Shown here one piece after another: positions 23,573 to 31,258 of a DNA stretch of 31,258 nucleotides. The stretch is from UBA7803 sp036381275 (GTDB lineage: Bacteria; Pseudomonadota; Gammaproteobacteria; Pseudomonadales; Azotimanducaceae). The stretch spans positions 1-31,258 of the forward strand of contig DASVDC010000032.1 of the NCBI GenBank assembly GCA_036381275.1, given 5' to 3'. The notes beneath the pieces were generated by a model, which was given only the letters and a program-made list of their open reading frames with translations, was not told where the DNA came from and made no database searches. Both the position numbers and the translations under genes were made by a program. Every line of letters starts with the position of its first letter. The stretch's first letter is position 1.

Positions 23573-25060
23573 TCAATCCGGATATGCACATTCCTCCGGT
23601 CGGGACTTCACGAAGTACGAGCGGTAGCTGCTCGACGCCGGGTCCAGACAGCCCTCCAGGTCGAGCAGCTCCACGCGGCGGAACTCGATGGGGTGCGATT
23701 CGCTCTGCAGCGCGAGATAACCGCCTTCGAGCACCTCACCGGCGCGCGACTCGAGCGTCTCGGTGCCGGGCCCGCCGATCTGCGGCAGCGCGTAGCCGAG
23801 CACCGGCTCGCCGTTCACCCGGTGCAGGATCTGCGCGCCGCCGAGCACCTCCAGCTCGACGGTGACCCACTGGTCAGCGTCGAAGGTCGCGGACGTGGAA
23901 TTCAGACAATGCTCCGGGTGCAGCCGGCCGTCGTAGACGATGTGCGTTCCCGGCGTGCAGACGTTGGCGGTGGGGCGCGCACGGCCGTCGCCCAGGCCGC
24001 CGAGGAACTGCGCCTCGATGGACACCGGAAAGCTCTGGTTCAGCGTCATCGTCTCGGGCGGCTGCGCGTGGATCATCACGCCGCTGTTGCGCACCGCCCA
24101 GCGGGGAGCGTCCGGCGCCTGATCGCCGACGAAGCGATACTCGATCCGCAGCCGGTAGTACGAGAACGGCGTCCGGTAGAACAGGTGCCCGAAGCGATCG
24201 TCGAAGCGCCGGTACCCGTCGTAGGAGACCACGAGACGCCCGTCTACGACGCGAAACGTGCCGGCGAAGTTCTCCCCGAGCGGATGACCGGCGATCTTCG
24301 GCGTCCAGCCGTCCAGGCTCCGGCCGTCGAAGAGCGCGATCCATTCCTCGCCCTGCTGCGCCGCCGCCACCGGCGCGCACGCCAGTACCGTGATCAGCCA
24401 GGCCGCTAGTCGTCCCGCTGCGCCCGGCGCCTTCATCGCCCCGAGCCGGGCGCAGGCGCCGCTGTCGGCTGCCTTGCGCAGCACCAGCGAGAGGTTGTTG
24501 GCCGGCATCTCGACGACCTCTTCCAGCGCGAAACCGCAGCGGACCGCGGCCTCCAGCACGTCTTCCACGTCCCACAGCCCCCAGCGCGGGTCCTGCGCGC
24601 GCAGCGACGCATCGAACCGCGCATTGCCCTCGGACGTGTGCCGGCCGCCGCGCTTGAACGGGCCGTAGACGTGCAGTATTCCGCCGGGGGCCAGCACCGC
24701 CGCCGCGCCGCGGCACAGCGCCGGCAGCACCTCACGCGGCGCGATGTGCAGCAGGTTCGCGACGATCACCGCGTCCACGGCCTCGACGGCCCAGTCGTCC
24801 CGAACGTCGAGGTTCAACGGCGGCGCGACGTTGCCGAGTCGGGCCTGCGCCGTGTGCGCCGCGATGGACGCGCGGTGCACCGGATCCGGATCCGAGGGAA
24901 TCCACTCGAGATCGGGCAGCGCTGCCGCGAAGTGCACGATGTGCTGCCCGGTGCCGCTCGCGACCTCCAGCACGGTACCCGTCGGCGGGAGCACCCGCTT
25001 CAGTACCTGAAGTATGGGTTCCTTGTTGCGCTCCGCCGGCGGGCTGATCAGCAGCTGCAT
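23573..25060 (-). CDS. DUF938 methyltransferase fused in frame to secreted DUF1080 domain
   Basis: One uninterrupted 495-codon frame with two unrelated halves. Residues 1-205 are a complete DUF938 SAM-dependent methyltransferase: AERNKEPILQVLKRVLP, TVLEVASGTGQHIVHFA, PSDPDP, LLHIAPREVLP, LHVYGPFKRGGRHTSEGN and a family-typical end MPANNLSLVLRK. Residues 209-495 look like a complete secreted DUF1080 protein: Met209 followed by a signal peptide (GRLAAWLITVLACAPVAAA), then WIALFDGRSLDGW, NSGVMIHAQ and a C-terminal tail with two cysteines. A cytosolic enzyme joined through a signal peptide is implausible, so two proteins made from separate starts is more likely. Skipping one base after the LRK codons would let the methyltransferase end at a TGA overlapping Met209 as ATGA. 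The frame starts three bases after the protease gene. Confidence 0.75.
   Translation of the reverse strand: MQLLISPPAERNKEPILQVLKRVLPPTGTVLEVASGTGQHIVHFAAALPDLEWIPSDPDPVHRASIAAHTAQARLGNVAPPLNLDVRDDWAVEAVDAVIVANLLHIAPREVLPALCRGAAAVLAPGGILHVYGPFKRGGRHTSEGNARFDASLRAQDPRWGLWDVEDVLEAAVRCGFALEEVVEMPANNLSLVLRKAADSGACARLGAMKAPGAAGRLAAWLITVLACAPVAAAQQGEEWIALFDGRSLDGWTPKIAGHPLGENFAGTFRVVDGRLVVSYDGYRRFDDRFGHLFYRTPFSYYRLRIEYRFVGDQAPDAPRWAVRNSGVMIHAQPPETMTLNQSFPVSIEAQFLGGLGDGRARPTANVCTPGTHIVYDGRLHPEHCLNSTSATFDADQWVTVELEVLGGAQILHRVNGEPVLGYALPQIGGPGTETLESRAGEVLEGGYLALQSESHPIEFRRVELLDLEGCLDPASSSYRSYFVKSRPEECAYPD
24434..24436 (-). other. probable internal start of DUF1080 protein
   Basis: This ATG begins a 287-residue product (23573-24436) with its own signal peptide and a full DUF1080 domain. 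GGGG sits just upstream as a weak ribosome site. In the +1 frame a TGA (24433-24435) overlaps it as ATGA, the same arrangement as at the zwf/pgl junction, hinting that this was a normal stop/start overlap before an indel. Confidence 0.6.
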
Positions 25061-25063
25061 CCA

Positions 25064-26257
25064 TCACCGTCCAATGGACCGGGGCATCGGCATCGGCAGC
25101 TCCGGCCGCGGCGTCACGTCGCGCACCGTCACCGTATACCGCCCGATGTTGCCCGGCAGTCGGTTCGGTCCGCCATGGTACACGCGCAGCCGGTACGTCA
25201 CACCCACGCTCAGCGCCGGTGGATGGTTCAGACAATCCAGTCCGAGTGTCGGCTGCGTCGTCACCGACATCGTGAACGTCTGCTGGGATGGACAGACGAT
25301 GGTCTGCCGGCCGCTCGCGTCCTTGATGACGAGCTGGTACTTCGCGTTCGGTTCCGCACCCGGCATCGGGCTCTGCGGGCTTGCCCAGATCCCCGGCGAA
25401 ACCTTGAACTCGAACAGCCCGGCGCGGGCCGACGCGAAGCTGAAGTCGTCGAAGTCGTCACGGTCGGTCAGGGTGCCGTGTGCATAGAGCACTTCAGCGC
25501 CGCCACTCACGCTCGGCCCGGTGGTTCGCAAGGGTGAGGGTTGCAGCTCGTCCGCGCGCAGCCCGAGCAGGCTCGCCAGATGCGCGACGTCGTTCTGCAG
25601 CCGCTTCTGCTCGTTCGTGCCGACCCGCCAGATGTAGCGTGTCGCGGGCGCGAGCGGCGCCATGATCCAATCCTCGAGCGCTGCCGGCGCCGCCGTGTGG
25701 TGCGCGAGGCCGTAGACGTGGCCGGCTTCGTGCGAAATCTTCTTCGCGGTATCGCGCGGCTTGATCGCGTAGGGATCCAGGTGAACCACGGCGACGTTGC
25801 TGATGTTCGGATCGAGGTACGGTGGATCCTCGAGCGGCGACTCACCGCAGATCGCGGGCGCCAGGCCGAGCGAGTCGAGCGACGACGGGCCGATGGCGAC
25901 GCGCAGCGCCTTGGGCGACTCCGGCGAATCGGGGTCCGGCTCGTAGCGTGGGTCCGTGGTGACGTTCACGCGAAACGGCGCGAAATCCTCGGCCACCGCC
26001 TGCCAGATCGCACGCACCTGATCGGCCGTGATCTGCCCGCTCACGTCCGTGGTCATGAAGTCGACGGTCCAGCCGGCGGGCCGGCCATCCGGGCAGCGAT
26101 AGTTCGAGGCCGGCTCGTAGTGGCCATCGAAGTCGAGATACAGCACGTGCGGCGCACTGTAGTCGCTGTTGAGCACGGGAATCGCGGCCCAGCCGGGACC
26201 CGTGGACAGCAGCATCGTCAACGCCGCCGCCGGCACCCACCGCGCAGGCTCTTTCAT
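25064..26257 (-). CDS. secreted zincin metalloprotease
   Basis: A 397-residue protein with a signal peptide (about 1-25). A catalytic domain follows: YLDFDGHYEPASNY, TADQVRAIWQAVAEDFAPFRVNVTTD and the zinc site HEAGHVYGLAHH (176-187), an HExxHxxGxxH motif of the metzincin type. The C-terminal part (about 245-385) is beta-rich with GTLTDRDDFDDFSFASARAGLFEFKV, resembling a pre-peptidase C-terminal domain. It likely acts outside the cytoplasm on proteins; the target is unknown. GGAGGAGG precedes the ATG by six bases, one of the strongest ribosome sites here. It is the first frame of the long minus-strand array; the next frame starts three bases after its stop. A 182-base gap upstream can hold the promoter. 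Confidence 0.87.
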   Translation of the reverse strand: MKEPARWVPAAALTMLLSTGPGWAAIPVLNSDYSAPHVLYLDFDGHYEPASNYRCPDGRPAGWTVDFMTTDVSGQITADQVRAIWQAVAEDFAPFRVNVTTDPRYEPDPDSPESPKALRVAIGPSSLDSLGLAPAICGESPLEDPPYLDPNISNVAVVHLDPYAIKPRDTAKKISHEAGHVYGLAHHTAAPAALEDWIMAPLAPATRYIWRVGTNEQKRLQNDVAHLASLLGLRADELQPSPLRTTGPSVSGGAEVLYAHGTLTDRDDFDDFSFASARAGLFEFKVSPGIWASPQSPMPGAEPNAKYQLVIKDASGRQTIVCPSQQTFTMSVTTQPTLGLDCLNHPPALSVGVTYRLRVYHGGPNRLPGNIGRYTVTVRDVTPRPELPMPMPRSIGR

Positions 26258-26439
26258 CGTCGTATCCTCCTCCGGGATCGTCGACGACGAAGTCCTGAAG
26301 CAGCGGCTGTGCCAACACGCCCGTTGGACGTCAAGTCACTGAAAACGCGCGACTTTCCGGGGGAACGCGGTTGAGACCGCGGAGTGCGCGTGCGGCCGCC
26401 TGTCAGTCTCGGCCGAACACCGCGTTCACCGGTGGCGGA

Positions 26440-26820
26440 TCACTCCGAACCCGGGTTCGTCTCCCGTCCGACGGTGAACGGATCGCCGATCAGCCAGCAC
26501 CAGGTGCCGTCCGGCTGGCGGCGTGCGACCTCGATCGCATGCACCGTCATCGGCGCCGGCACCGGCACCTGCCAGCGGGTGTGCATCAGCGCGATGTCCC
26601 CCGCCTGAACTACCTGCCGAACGTCGAACTCGAAGCGCGGCTTCCCGGCGACGAGCGCCGCGAGCTCCTGGCGCAGCTCGTCCCGCCCGCGGGTGGGTTC
26701 GGCGTCCCGCCTCAGAAACACGGCCTCGGGATCATAGAGGGCGAGCACCCCATCGACGTCGCCCTGCGCCAGGTGACGCTGGAACAACCGGCAGATTTCC
26801 TCGGGTGTCCTTGCCGCCAA
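26440..26820 (-). CDS. SnoaL/DUF4440-like small protein
   Basis: A 126-residue protein of the NTF2-like fold: PEEICRLFQRHLAQGDVDGVLALYDPEAVFL at the start, GRDELRQELAALV in the middle and a C-terminal WCWLIGDPFTV strand. Members include ketosteroid-isomerase-like and polyketide-cyclase-like enzymes as well as non-catalytic proteins, so function is open. The start is a TTG at 26820, supported by AGGGAGG seven bases upstream. It follows the acyl-CoA dehydrogenase by 42 bases and is probably cotranscribed with it. Confidence 0.8.
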   Translation of the reverse strand: MAARTPEEICRLFQRHLAQGDVDGVLALYDPEAVFLRRDAEPTRGRDELRQELAALVAGKPRFEFDVRQVVQAGDIALMHTRWQVPVPAPMTVHAIEVARRQPDGTWCWLIGDPFTVGRETNPGSE

Positions 26821-26862
26821 CGCGTGACCTCCCTGTCTTCGGCGAGCGCGATCCGCCGGGGC

Positions 26863-28080
26863 TCACCGCAGCCCGAAATCGAATCCCTCGCCATTGCGAT
26901 ACATCCGCAGGATCCGGCGCGCGGTGGTCTGCACGTGCACCTCGTCCGCTCCATCGTATATACGCGCGAAACGGGCGTGTCGGTACATGCGCTCGAGCGG
27001 CGTGTCCTCGGTGACGCCCTTCGCGCCGTGCACCTGGATCGCCCGGTCGATCACGTTGTGCAGCATCCGCGCGCCGAACACCTTGATCAGGCCGATCTCG
27101 ATGCGCGCCTCGTCGCCCTGATCGATCTTCTGGGCAGCGTGCAGCGTCAGCATCCGGCTCGCCTGGATCTCGGCGGCCGAATCGAACACGAACTTCTGGA
27201 TCTGCTGGTGTTCGCCGAGCGTCTTGCCGAACGCGACCCGCTCGTTGGCACGCTCGCACATCAGATCGAACGCGCGCTGCGACTGGCCGAGCCAGCGCAT
27301 GCAATGGAAGATGCGGCCGGGACCGAGCCGGTCCTGTGCGATCTTGAACCCCTGGCCGCGCGGGCCCAGCAGGTTGCTCTTCGGCACTCGGACGTTGTCG
27401 TAGACGACCTCGTAATGGCCTTCGTACTCGCCCATCACCTTCACGTCACGAACGATGTTGTAGCCGGGGGTGTTGGTCGGCACGATGATCTGGCTGAACG
27501 CCTGATGGTCGGGCGTGCCCTCCGGCTCGGTGCGGCACATCACCGTCGTGTAGGCGGCTGACGCGGCGCCGCTGGTGAACCACTTGCGGCCGTTGATCAC
27601 CCACTCGTCGCCGACCAGCTCCGCACGCGTCTGGAGCTGCGTCGGGTCGGAGCTCGCCACGTCCGGCTCGGTCATGCCGAAGCTCGGGAATACCTCGCCG
27701 TCCACCAGCGGCTTCAGGTACGCCTCGCGCCATTCGTCCGACGCGTACCGGTGCAGCATGATGGAATCCTGCAGCGAGTGGGTGCCGAGGGCGACGGTCG
27801 CGAACGGCGAGCGGCCGATCACCTCGTTCACGAACACGTAATCCATGAACGGCAGCCCGCCGCCGCCGATCTCCTCCGGATGACCGAGCGCCCACAGGCC
27901 TTCGGCTTTCGCCTGGTCCATCAGCTCGCGCATGCGGCGGCGCCGCTCCACCGGGTCGCCTTCGGCAAGCTCCTTTTCGATCGGATAGATGCGCTGCTCG
28001 ATGAAGTCGAGCACCTTCTGGCGCAGCGGCGCGATGTGCTGGGGAATCGAGAGGTTCAGGGTCGTCGCGGCGGTGCTCAT
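26863..28080 (-). CDS. acyl-CoA dehydrogenase, ACAD10/11-like
   Basis: A 405-residue FAD enzyme with the usual order: N-terminal helices, FGMTEPDVASSDPTQLQT and WVINGRKWFTSGA (FAD and substrate contacts), the beta domain with GPRGQGFKIAQDRLGPGRI, and C-terminal helices with RVAFGKTLGEHQQIQ and IQVHGAKGVTEDTPLERMYRHARFARI. The motif usually YEGT with the catalytic Glu reads YDGADEVH, giving Asp at that place, as in the ACAD10/11 group (ADGPDEVH). That group acts on unusual or 4-hydroxy acyl-CoAs; the substrate here is unknown. GGGAGG lies just before the ATG. Confidence 0.93.
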   Translation of the reverse strand: MSTAATTLNLSIPQHIAPLRQKVLDFIEQRIYPIEKELAEGDPVERRRRMRELMDQAKAEGLWALGHPEEIGGGGLPFMDYVFVNEVIGRSPFATVALGTHSLQDSIMLHRYASDEWREAYLKPLVDGEVFPSFGMTEPDVASSDPTQLQTRAELVGDEWVINGRKWFTSGAASAAYTTVMCRTEPEGTPDHQAFSQIIVPTNTPGYNIVRDVKVMGEYEGHYEVVYDNVRVPKSNLLGPRGQGFKIAQDRLGPGRIFHCMRWLGQSQRAFDLMCERANERVAFGKTLGEHQQIQKFVFDSAAEIQASRMLTLHAAQKIDQGDEARIEIGLIKVFGARMLHNVIDRAIQVHGAKGVTEDTPLERMYRHARFARIYDGADEVHVQTTARRILRMYRNGEGFDFGLR

Positions 28081-28177
28081 CAGAGTCCTCCCTCTCCTGA
28101 GTCAGTGGGAAGCCTAACGCCCTCGGGTGCCGAACGGCCAGCCACGGTCCGTTCCCTCCCGCACATCGTGATCCCGG

Positions 28178-28186
28178 TGCTATGCT
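28178..28186 (+). promoter_or_regulatory. extended -10 promoter candidate for diguanylate cyclase
   Basis: TGCTATGCT is an extended -10 element (TGn followed by a 4/6 match to TATAAT), 52 bases before the start codon. No clear -35 is seen, as is common for extended -10 promoters. It lies in the divergent gap shared with the acyl-CoA dehydrogenase gene. Confidence 0.38.
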
Positions 28187-28237
28187 GAATGAGCCGGCCT
28201 CATCATTGATCCGTTCAAGGAGCACGAACGCCCCCTG

Positions 28238-29737
28238 ATGCTGCAGCTGACGTTCTGGTCGCTCCCGTCGCTCGCGGCCTTGCTTCTCTCCATCGGGGCG
28301 TTTCTGCGGGTCCGGCGTGCCGCCCCGGCCCCTGGGTGCGTCGCACTCGAGGTGCTGTGCGGCTGCGTCGCGCTCTGGGCCGGTGGTCAGCTCACAGGCA
28401 CGCTCACCACCGACCTCGGTCTGAAGATACTCGCATCGAAGGCTCAATACCCCGGCATCACGCTGCTCCCGGCGATCTGGTTCGTGTTCGCGCTCTGCTA
28501 CGTGCGGCGGGTCTCTTCCATCCGGCTGCACGCGCTGGCGCTGCTGCTCGCGGTGCCGGTGATCACGATCGCACTCGCCTGGACGAACGAGCTGCACGGA
28601 TTGATCTGGCGCGACGTGCAGCTCAAGAACGCACCGGGCTACGTCGGGCTGTCGTTGCGCTACGGCGCCTGGTTCCACGTTCAGACCGTCTACAGCTACG
28701 CGCTGGTCGCCGCCGGGACGCTGATCCTCGCCTACGAGCTCTCCGGCTCGCCGCATCACCGCCGGGCGCTCGCCGGCGTGGTGCTCGCGCCCGCCGTGGT
28801 CGCTGCGCTGAATCTGCTGCACCTGTCGGGCAACGGTCCGCTCTTCATCGACCTGACTCCGCTCGGCTTCGCGATCAGCACGGTCGTGCTCTATCTCACG
28901 CTGCTGCGCGCGCCGTCCCTCGAAGTCTCGCCGCAACTGCACCGGGAAGTGCTGAAGAACCTCGCCGACCCGGTCGTGATCCTCGGCGGCGACGGCAACG
29001 TGATCGAGATGAACGCCGCCGCGGAAGCGATGTTCGGCATGGAAGCGGATGCGTGGTTGCGATCGGCGTTCTCCGCGGAATCGCCGTGCCGCGACGCGGT
29101 GATCAAAGGCCGCAGCTACGACGTACGTCGGACGCAGCTCGCGAACGGCGATGAAGGCACGCCGGCGATGACCGCGATGGTGTTCCGGGACGTGACCGAG
29201 CGCCTCCGCACGGAGGCGGAGCTGCGCCGGATGAAACAGGAAATGGAGTACCTGGCACACACCGACCCGCTGACCGAGCTGCCGAATCGGCGCTACTTCA
29301 TGTCGCGTCTTCAGGAGGAGGCGGCCAGGCTGCCGGAGACCGGCGCTGCGCTGAGCGTGCTGCTCGTGGACCTCGATCATTTCAAGCGCGTGAACGACAC
29401 CTACGGTCACGAGGCCGGCGACGAAGTGCTGGTCACGGTGGGCCGGCTCATTCGCGATTGCATTCGCCGGGGCGATGTCGCCGCCCGGCTCGGCGGCGAG
29501 GAGTTCGCGGTGCTACTGCCCGAAACGCCTCCGGCCCCGGCGCGCGCCGTCGCCGAACGGATCCGTTCCGCGATCGAGGCGCATGTCATCGAGCGCGGCG
29601 ACGGCCGTCCCTTCACGGTCACCGCGAGCGCGGGGCTCGCGACCATCGACACGGGCGACGGACTCGAGCTGCTGAAGCTGGCGGACGAAGCCCTCTACCG
29701 CGCGAAGGCATCCGGGCGCAACGCCGTCTGCGGGTGA
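28238..29737 (+). CDS. membrane-bound diguanylate cyclase with PAS domain
   Basis: A 499-residue inner-membrane enzyme. Residues 1-225 hold about seven hydrophobic segments, resembling the 7TM N-terminal sensor found in histidine kinases and cyclases (LWAGGQLTGTLT, IWFVFALCYVRRVSS, WTNELHGLIW). A short PAS domain follows (about 235-320: LADPVVILGGDGNVIEMNAAAEAMFGM), then a coiled linker and the GGDEF domain (about 335-499). The active motif GGEEF at 419-423 is intact, and the RxxD inhibitory site is present (RRGD, 410-413), so an active cyclase with product feedback is expected. LVDLDHFKRVNDTYGH is also conserved. AAGGAG is 15 bases before the ATG, rather far. It makes c-di-GMP from GTP. Confidence 0.94.
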   Translation: MLQLTFWSLPSLAALLLSIGAFLRVRRAAPAPGCVALEVLCGCVALWAGGQLTGTLTTDLGLKILASKAQYPGITLLPAIWFVFALCYVRRVSSIRLHALALLLAVPVITIALAWTNELHGLIWRDVQLKNAPGYVGLSLRYGAWFHVQTVYSYALVAAGTLILAYELSGSPHHRRALAGVVLAPAVVAALNLLHLSGNGPLFIDLTPLGFAISTVVLYLTLLRAPSLEVSPQLHREVLKNLADPVVILGGDGNVIEMNAAAEAMFGMEADAWLRSAFSAESPCRDAVIKGRSYDVRRTQLANGDEGTPAMTAMVFRDVTERLRTEAELRRMKQEMEYLAHTDPLTELPNRRYFMSRLQEEAARLPETGAALSVLLVDLDHFKRVNDTYGHEAGDEVLVTVGRLIRDCIRRGDVAARLGGEEFAVLLPETPPAPARAVAERIRSAIEAHVIERGDGRPFTVTASAGLATIDTGDGLELLKLADEALYRAKASGRNAVCG

Positions 29738-29741
29738 CAAG

Positions 29742-29756
29742 CCGGCCTCGGGCCGG
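29742..29756 (+). terminator. terminator-like hairpin after diguanylate cyclase
   Basis: CCGGCC-TCG-GGCCGG starts four bases after the cyclase stop codon. There is no T tract, so it may only partly terminate or may stabilise the mRNA end before the nitrite reductase gene. Confidence 0.3.
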
Positions 29757-29793
29757 TACGTTGACCCATCCCTCCCTGGACGGAGACGCCTCC

Positions 29794-31257
29794 ATGACCG
29801 CCGTCCGCCTGACCGCGCTGATCCTCGTCCTTGCTCTGATCGGCTGTGACAGCGGCTCGCGGGCCGCCGAAGACGCCGAGGCCGAATCGCCGAGCGATCC
29901 CTACGACGCGGCCAACATGACCTTCGGCGGCCCACCGGCCGAGGTGACGGATGCCGGACCGGACCCGGGAACCTACGCCGAAGGCGCCTCGCTCAGCCTC
30001 GACGCCGCCGTGAAGCCGCTGGTCGACGACGATGTGAAGGTGATCCGGCTGGACGTCACCCACACGATCATCGAGATCGCGCCCGGGCTCAACTACACCG
30101 CCTGGACCTTCGGCAACCAGGTGCCGGGCCCGACGATTCGCGCCCGCGTGGGCGATCGGGTCCGCTTCGAGATGACCAACCGCAGCGACATGACGATGCC
30201 CGGCGTGCGGCTCGCGACGCCGCCGATGATGCACTCGATGGACTTCCACTCGGGGATGATGGCGCCGGACGACAAGTACCGGTCCATCGCGCCGGGCCGC
30301 ACGATCCGATTCGAATTCACGCTGAACTACCCGGGCGTGTTCATGTACCACTGCGGAACGCCGATGGTGCTCGAGCACATCGCGTCCGGCATGTACGGCA
30401 TGTTCATCGTCGAGCCCCGCGACGGCTATCCGACGCAGGTGGATCGGGAGTATACGATCGTCCAGAGCGAGTTCTACACCCAGGAGTCGAAGCAGAAGAT
30501 CGACGGGCGTCCGCTTCACGTACTCGACGGCGAGCGGTTGCGTAGCAAGCAACCGACCTACACCGTGTTCAACGGTCGCTACAACGGCATGGTGGAGGAG
30601 CCGCTCCGGGGCGAGCCGGGCGATCGGGTCCGGCTGTTCGTGCTGAACGCCGGCCCATCCAACACGTCGAGCTTCCACGTGGTCGGCACGATCTTCGACC
30701 GGGTCTGGCTCGACGGAAACCCGGACAACGAGTTCCGCGGCATGCAGACCGTGCTGCTCGGCTCATCGAGCGGGACCATCGTCGAGTTCTACCTGCCCGA
30801 GGCAGGCACCTACACGATGGTCGATCACCACTTCGCGAACGCATCCCAGGGCGCCGTGGGCCTGATTGTCGCGGGCGAGCCCAGCGCCCCGGGCGACCCC
30901 GAGCACCACAACATCCCCGCAACCGATGTGCCCGCCGACCCGGGGGCGGCGCAGGCGATGCGGGACTTCAACAGCAAGTGTCTCGCCTGCCATTCCATCG
31001 GCGGCGGACCGAAGCTCGGCCCGGACCTGCTCGGCGTGACGAACCAGCGCAGCGACGAATGGCTCACCCGCTGGTTGAAGGAGCCGGAGGTGATGCTGCA
31101 GGACGATCCCGACGCCAAGGCGCTGCTGGAGCAATGGAAGGTGCCGATGCCGAACCAGCATCTGACCGACGAGGAGATCGCGAACTACATCCGCTATTTC
31201 CACTGGGCAGACGAGAACGTGAAGCCGGGCTCGGCGCAGCCGGCGATGGCGCACTGA
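29794..31257 (+). CDS. nirK: lipoprotein copper nitrite reductase (AniA type) with C-terminal cytochrome c
   Basis: A 487-residue envelope lipoprotein (lipobox LIGC, Cys18). Two cupredoxin domains carry all NirK ligands: His147 and His152 in HSMDFH with catalytic Asp150; His186-Cys187 in YHC; His195 and Met200 in EHIASGM; second-sphere His295 in SSFHVVG; and His345 in VDHHFA. The eight-residue Cys-to-His spacing matches AniA-type (class II) enzymes. A linker then leads to a cytochrome c domain with CLACH (396-400), a proline/glycine loop GPKLGPDLLG and a probable axial Met452 in PMPNQHL. It would reduce nitrite to NO, with the fused haem as electron donor. GGAG eight bases before the ATG can pair with CTCC abutting it. 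The frame ends one base before the window does. Confidence 0.9.
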   Translation: MTAVRLTALILVLALIGCDSGSRAAEDAEAESPSDPYDAANMTFGGPPAEVTDAGPDPGTYAEGASLSLDAAVKPLVDDDVKVIRLDVTHTIIEIAPGLNYTAWTFGNQVPGPTIRARVGDRVRFEMTNRSDMTMPGVRLATPPMMHSMDFHSGMMAPDDKYRSIAPGRTIRFEFTLNYPGVFMYHCGTPMVLEHIASGMYGMFIVEPRDGYPTQVDREYTIVQSEFYTQESKQKIDGRPLHVLDGERLRSKQPTYTVFNGRYNGMVEEPLRGEPGDRVRLFVLNAGPSNTSSFHVVGTIFDRVWLDGNPDNEFRGMQTVLLGSSSGTIVEFYLPEAGTYTMVDHHFANASQGAVGLIVAGEPSAPGDPEHHNIPATDVPADPGAAQAMRDFNSKCLACHSIGGGPKLGPDLLGVTNQRSDEWLTRWLKEPEVMLQDDPDAKALLEQWKVPMPNQHLTDEEIANYIRYFHWADENVKPGSAQPAMAH

Positions 31258-31258
31258 C

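Noticed and set aside
21644..24409. 921-codon plus-strand open frame
   Set aside because: It is antisense to both TIM-barrel genes and the DUF1080 part of the fused frame; no recognisable domain.
27446..29410. 654-codon minus-strand open frame antisense to the diguanylate cyclase and out of frame with the acyl-CoA dehydrogenase
   Set aside because: Both overlapped genes have intact motifs; this frame is Arg/His/Glu-rich shadow.

Overview
The window is uniformly GC-rich and densely packed with genes, with short intergenic gaps and frequent stop/start overlaps. The gene set points to a Gram-negative bacterium: an RND tripartite efflux pump, lipoproteins with lipoboxes, a ProQ/FinO RNA chaperone, enteric-type AhpC/AhpF, a subclass B3 metallo-beta-lactamase, a lytic transglycosylase and a DUF938 methyltransferase. 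A high-GC environmental gammaproteobacterium (Nevskiales/Steroidobacter-like) is my best guess, but there is no rRNA or other marker to prove it.

Layout. 1-790 has no convincing gene; it holds a 14-bp perfect inverted repeat, two REP-like palindromes and five copies of a 14-bp motif in both orientations. 791-5758 (minus) is an RND adaptor - RND pump - TetR operon. 5923-6399 (minus) is a small ProQ/FinO-domain protein. Its promoter carries the same 16-bp operator sequence as the pump promoter. 6590-8749 (minus) is ahpC-ahpF with an AT-rich promoter rich in dyads. 8990-12426 holds an HDOD protein and, converging on it, a hybrid histidine kinase. 12590-16613 holds a paraoxonase-like lipoprotein, a lytic transglycosylase, a B3-type metallo-beta-lactamase and a DOPA-dioxygenase-like enzyme.

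16630-26257 is a tandem array of nine minus-strand reading frames, most touching or overlapping. In transcription order they are: a secreted zincin metalloprotease, a DUF938 methyltransferase fused in frame to a DUF1080 protein, a Tat-exported TIM-barrel isomerase, a cytosolic TIM-barrel isomerase, a Gfo/Idh/MocA oxidoreductase, a second DUF1080 protein, 6-phosphogluconate dehydrogenase, glucose-6-phosphate dehydrogenase and 6-phosphogluconolactonase. I read this as a possible 3-keto-glycoside catabolic module wired directly to the oxidative pentose phosphate pathway. It is the best candidate here for an undescribed system.

26440-28080 (minus) is a SnoaL-like protein and an ACAD10/11-type acyl-CoA dehydrogenase. 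28238-31257 (plus) is a membrane-bound diguanylate cyclase followed by a lipoprotein copper nitrite reductase of the AniA type with a C-terminal cytochrome c domain. No tRNA, rRNA, CRISPR array, complete insertion sequence or phage gene was seen.
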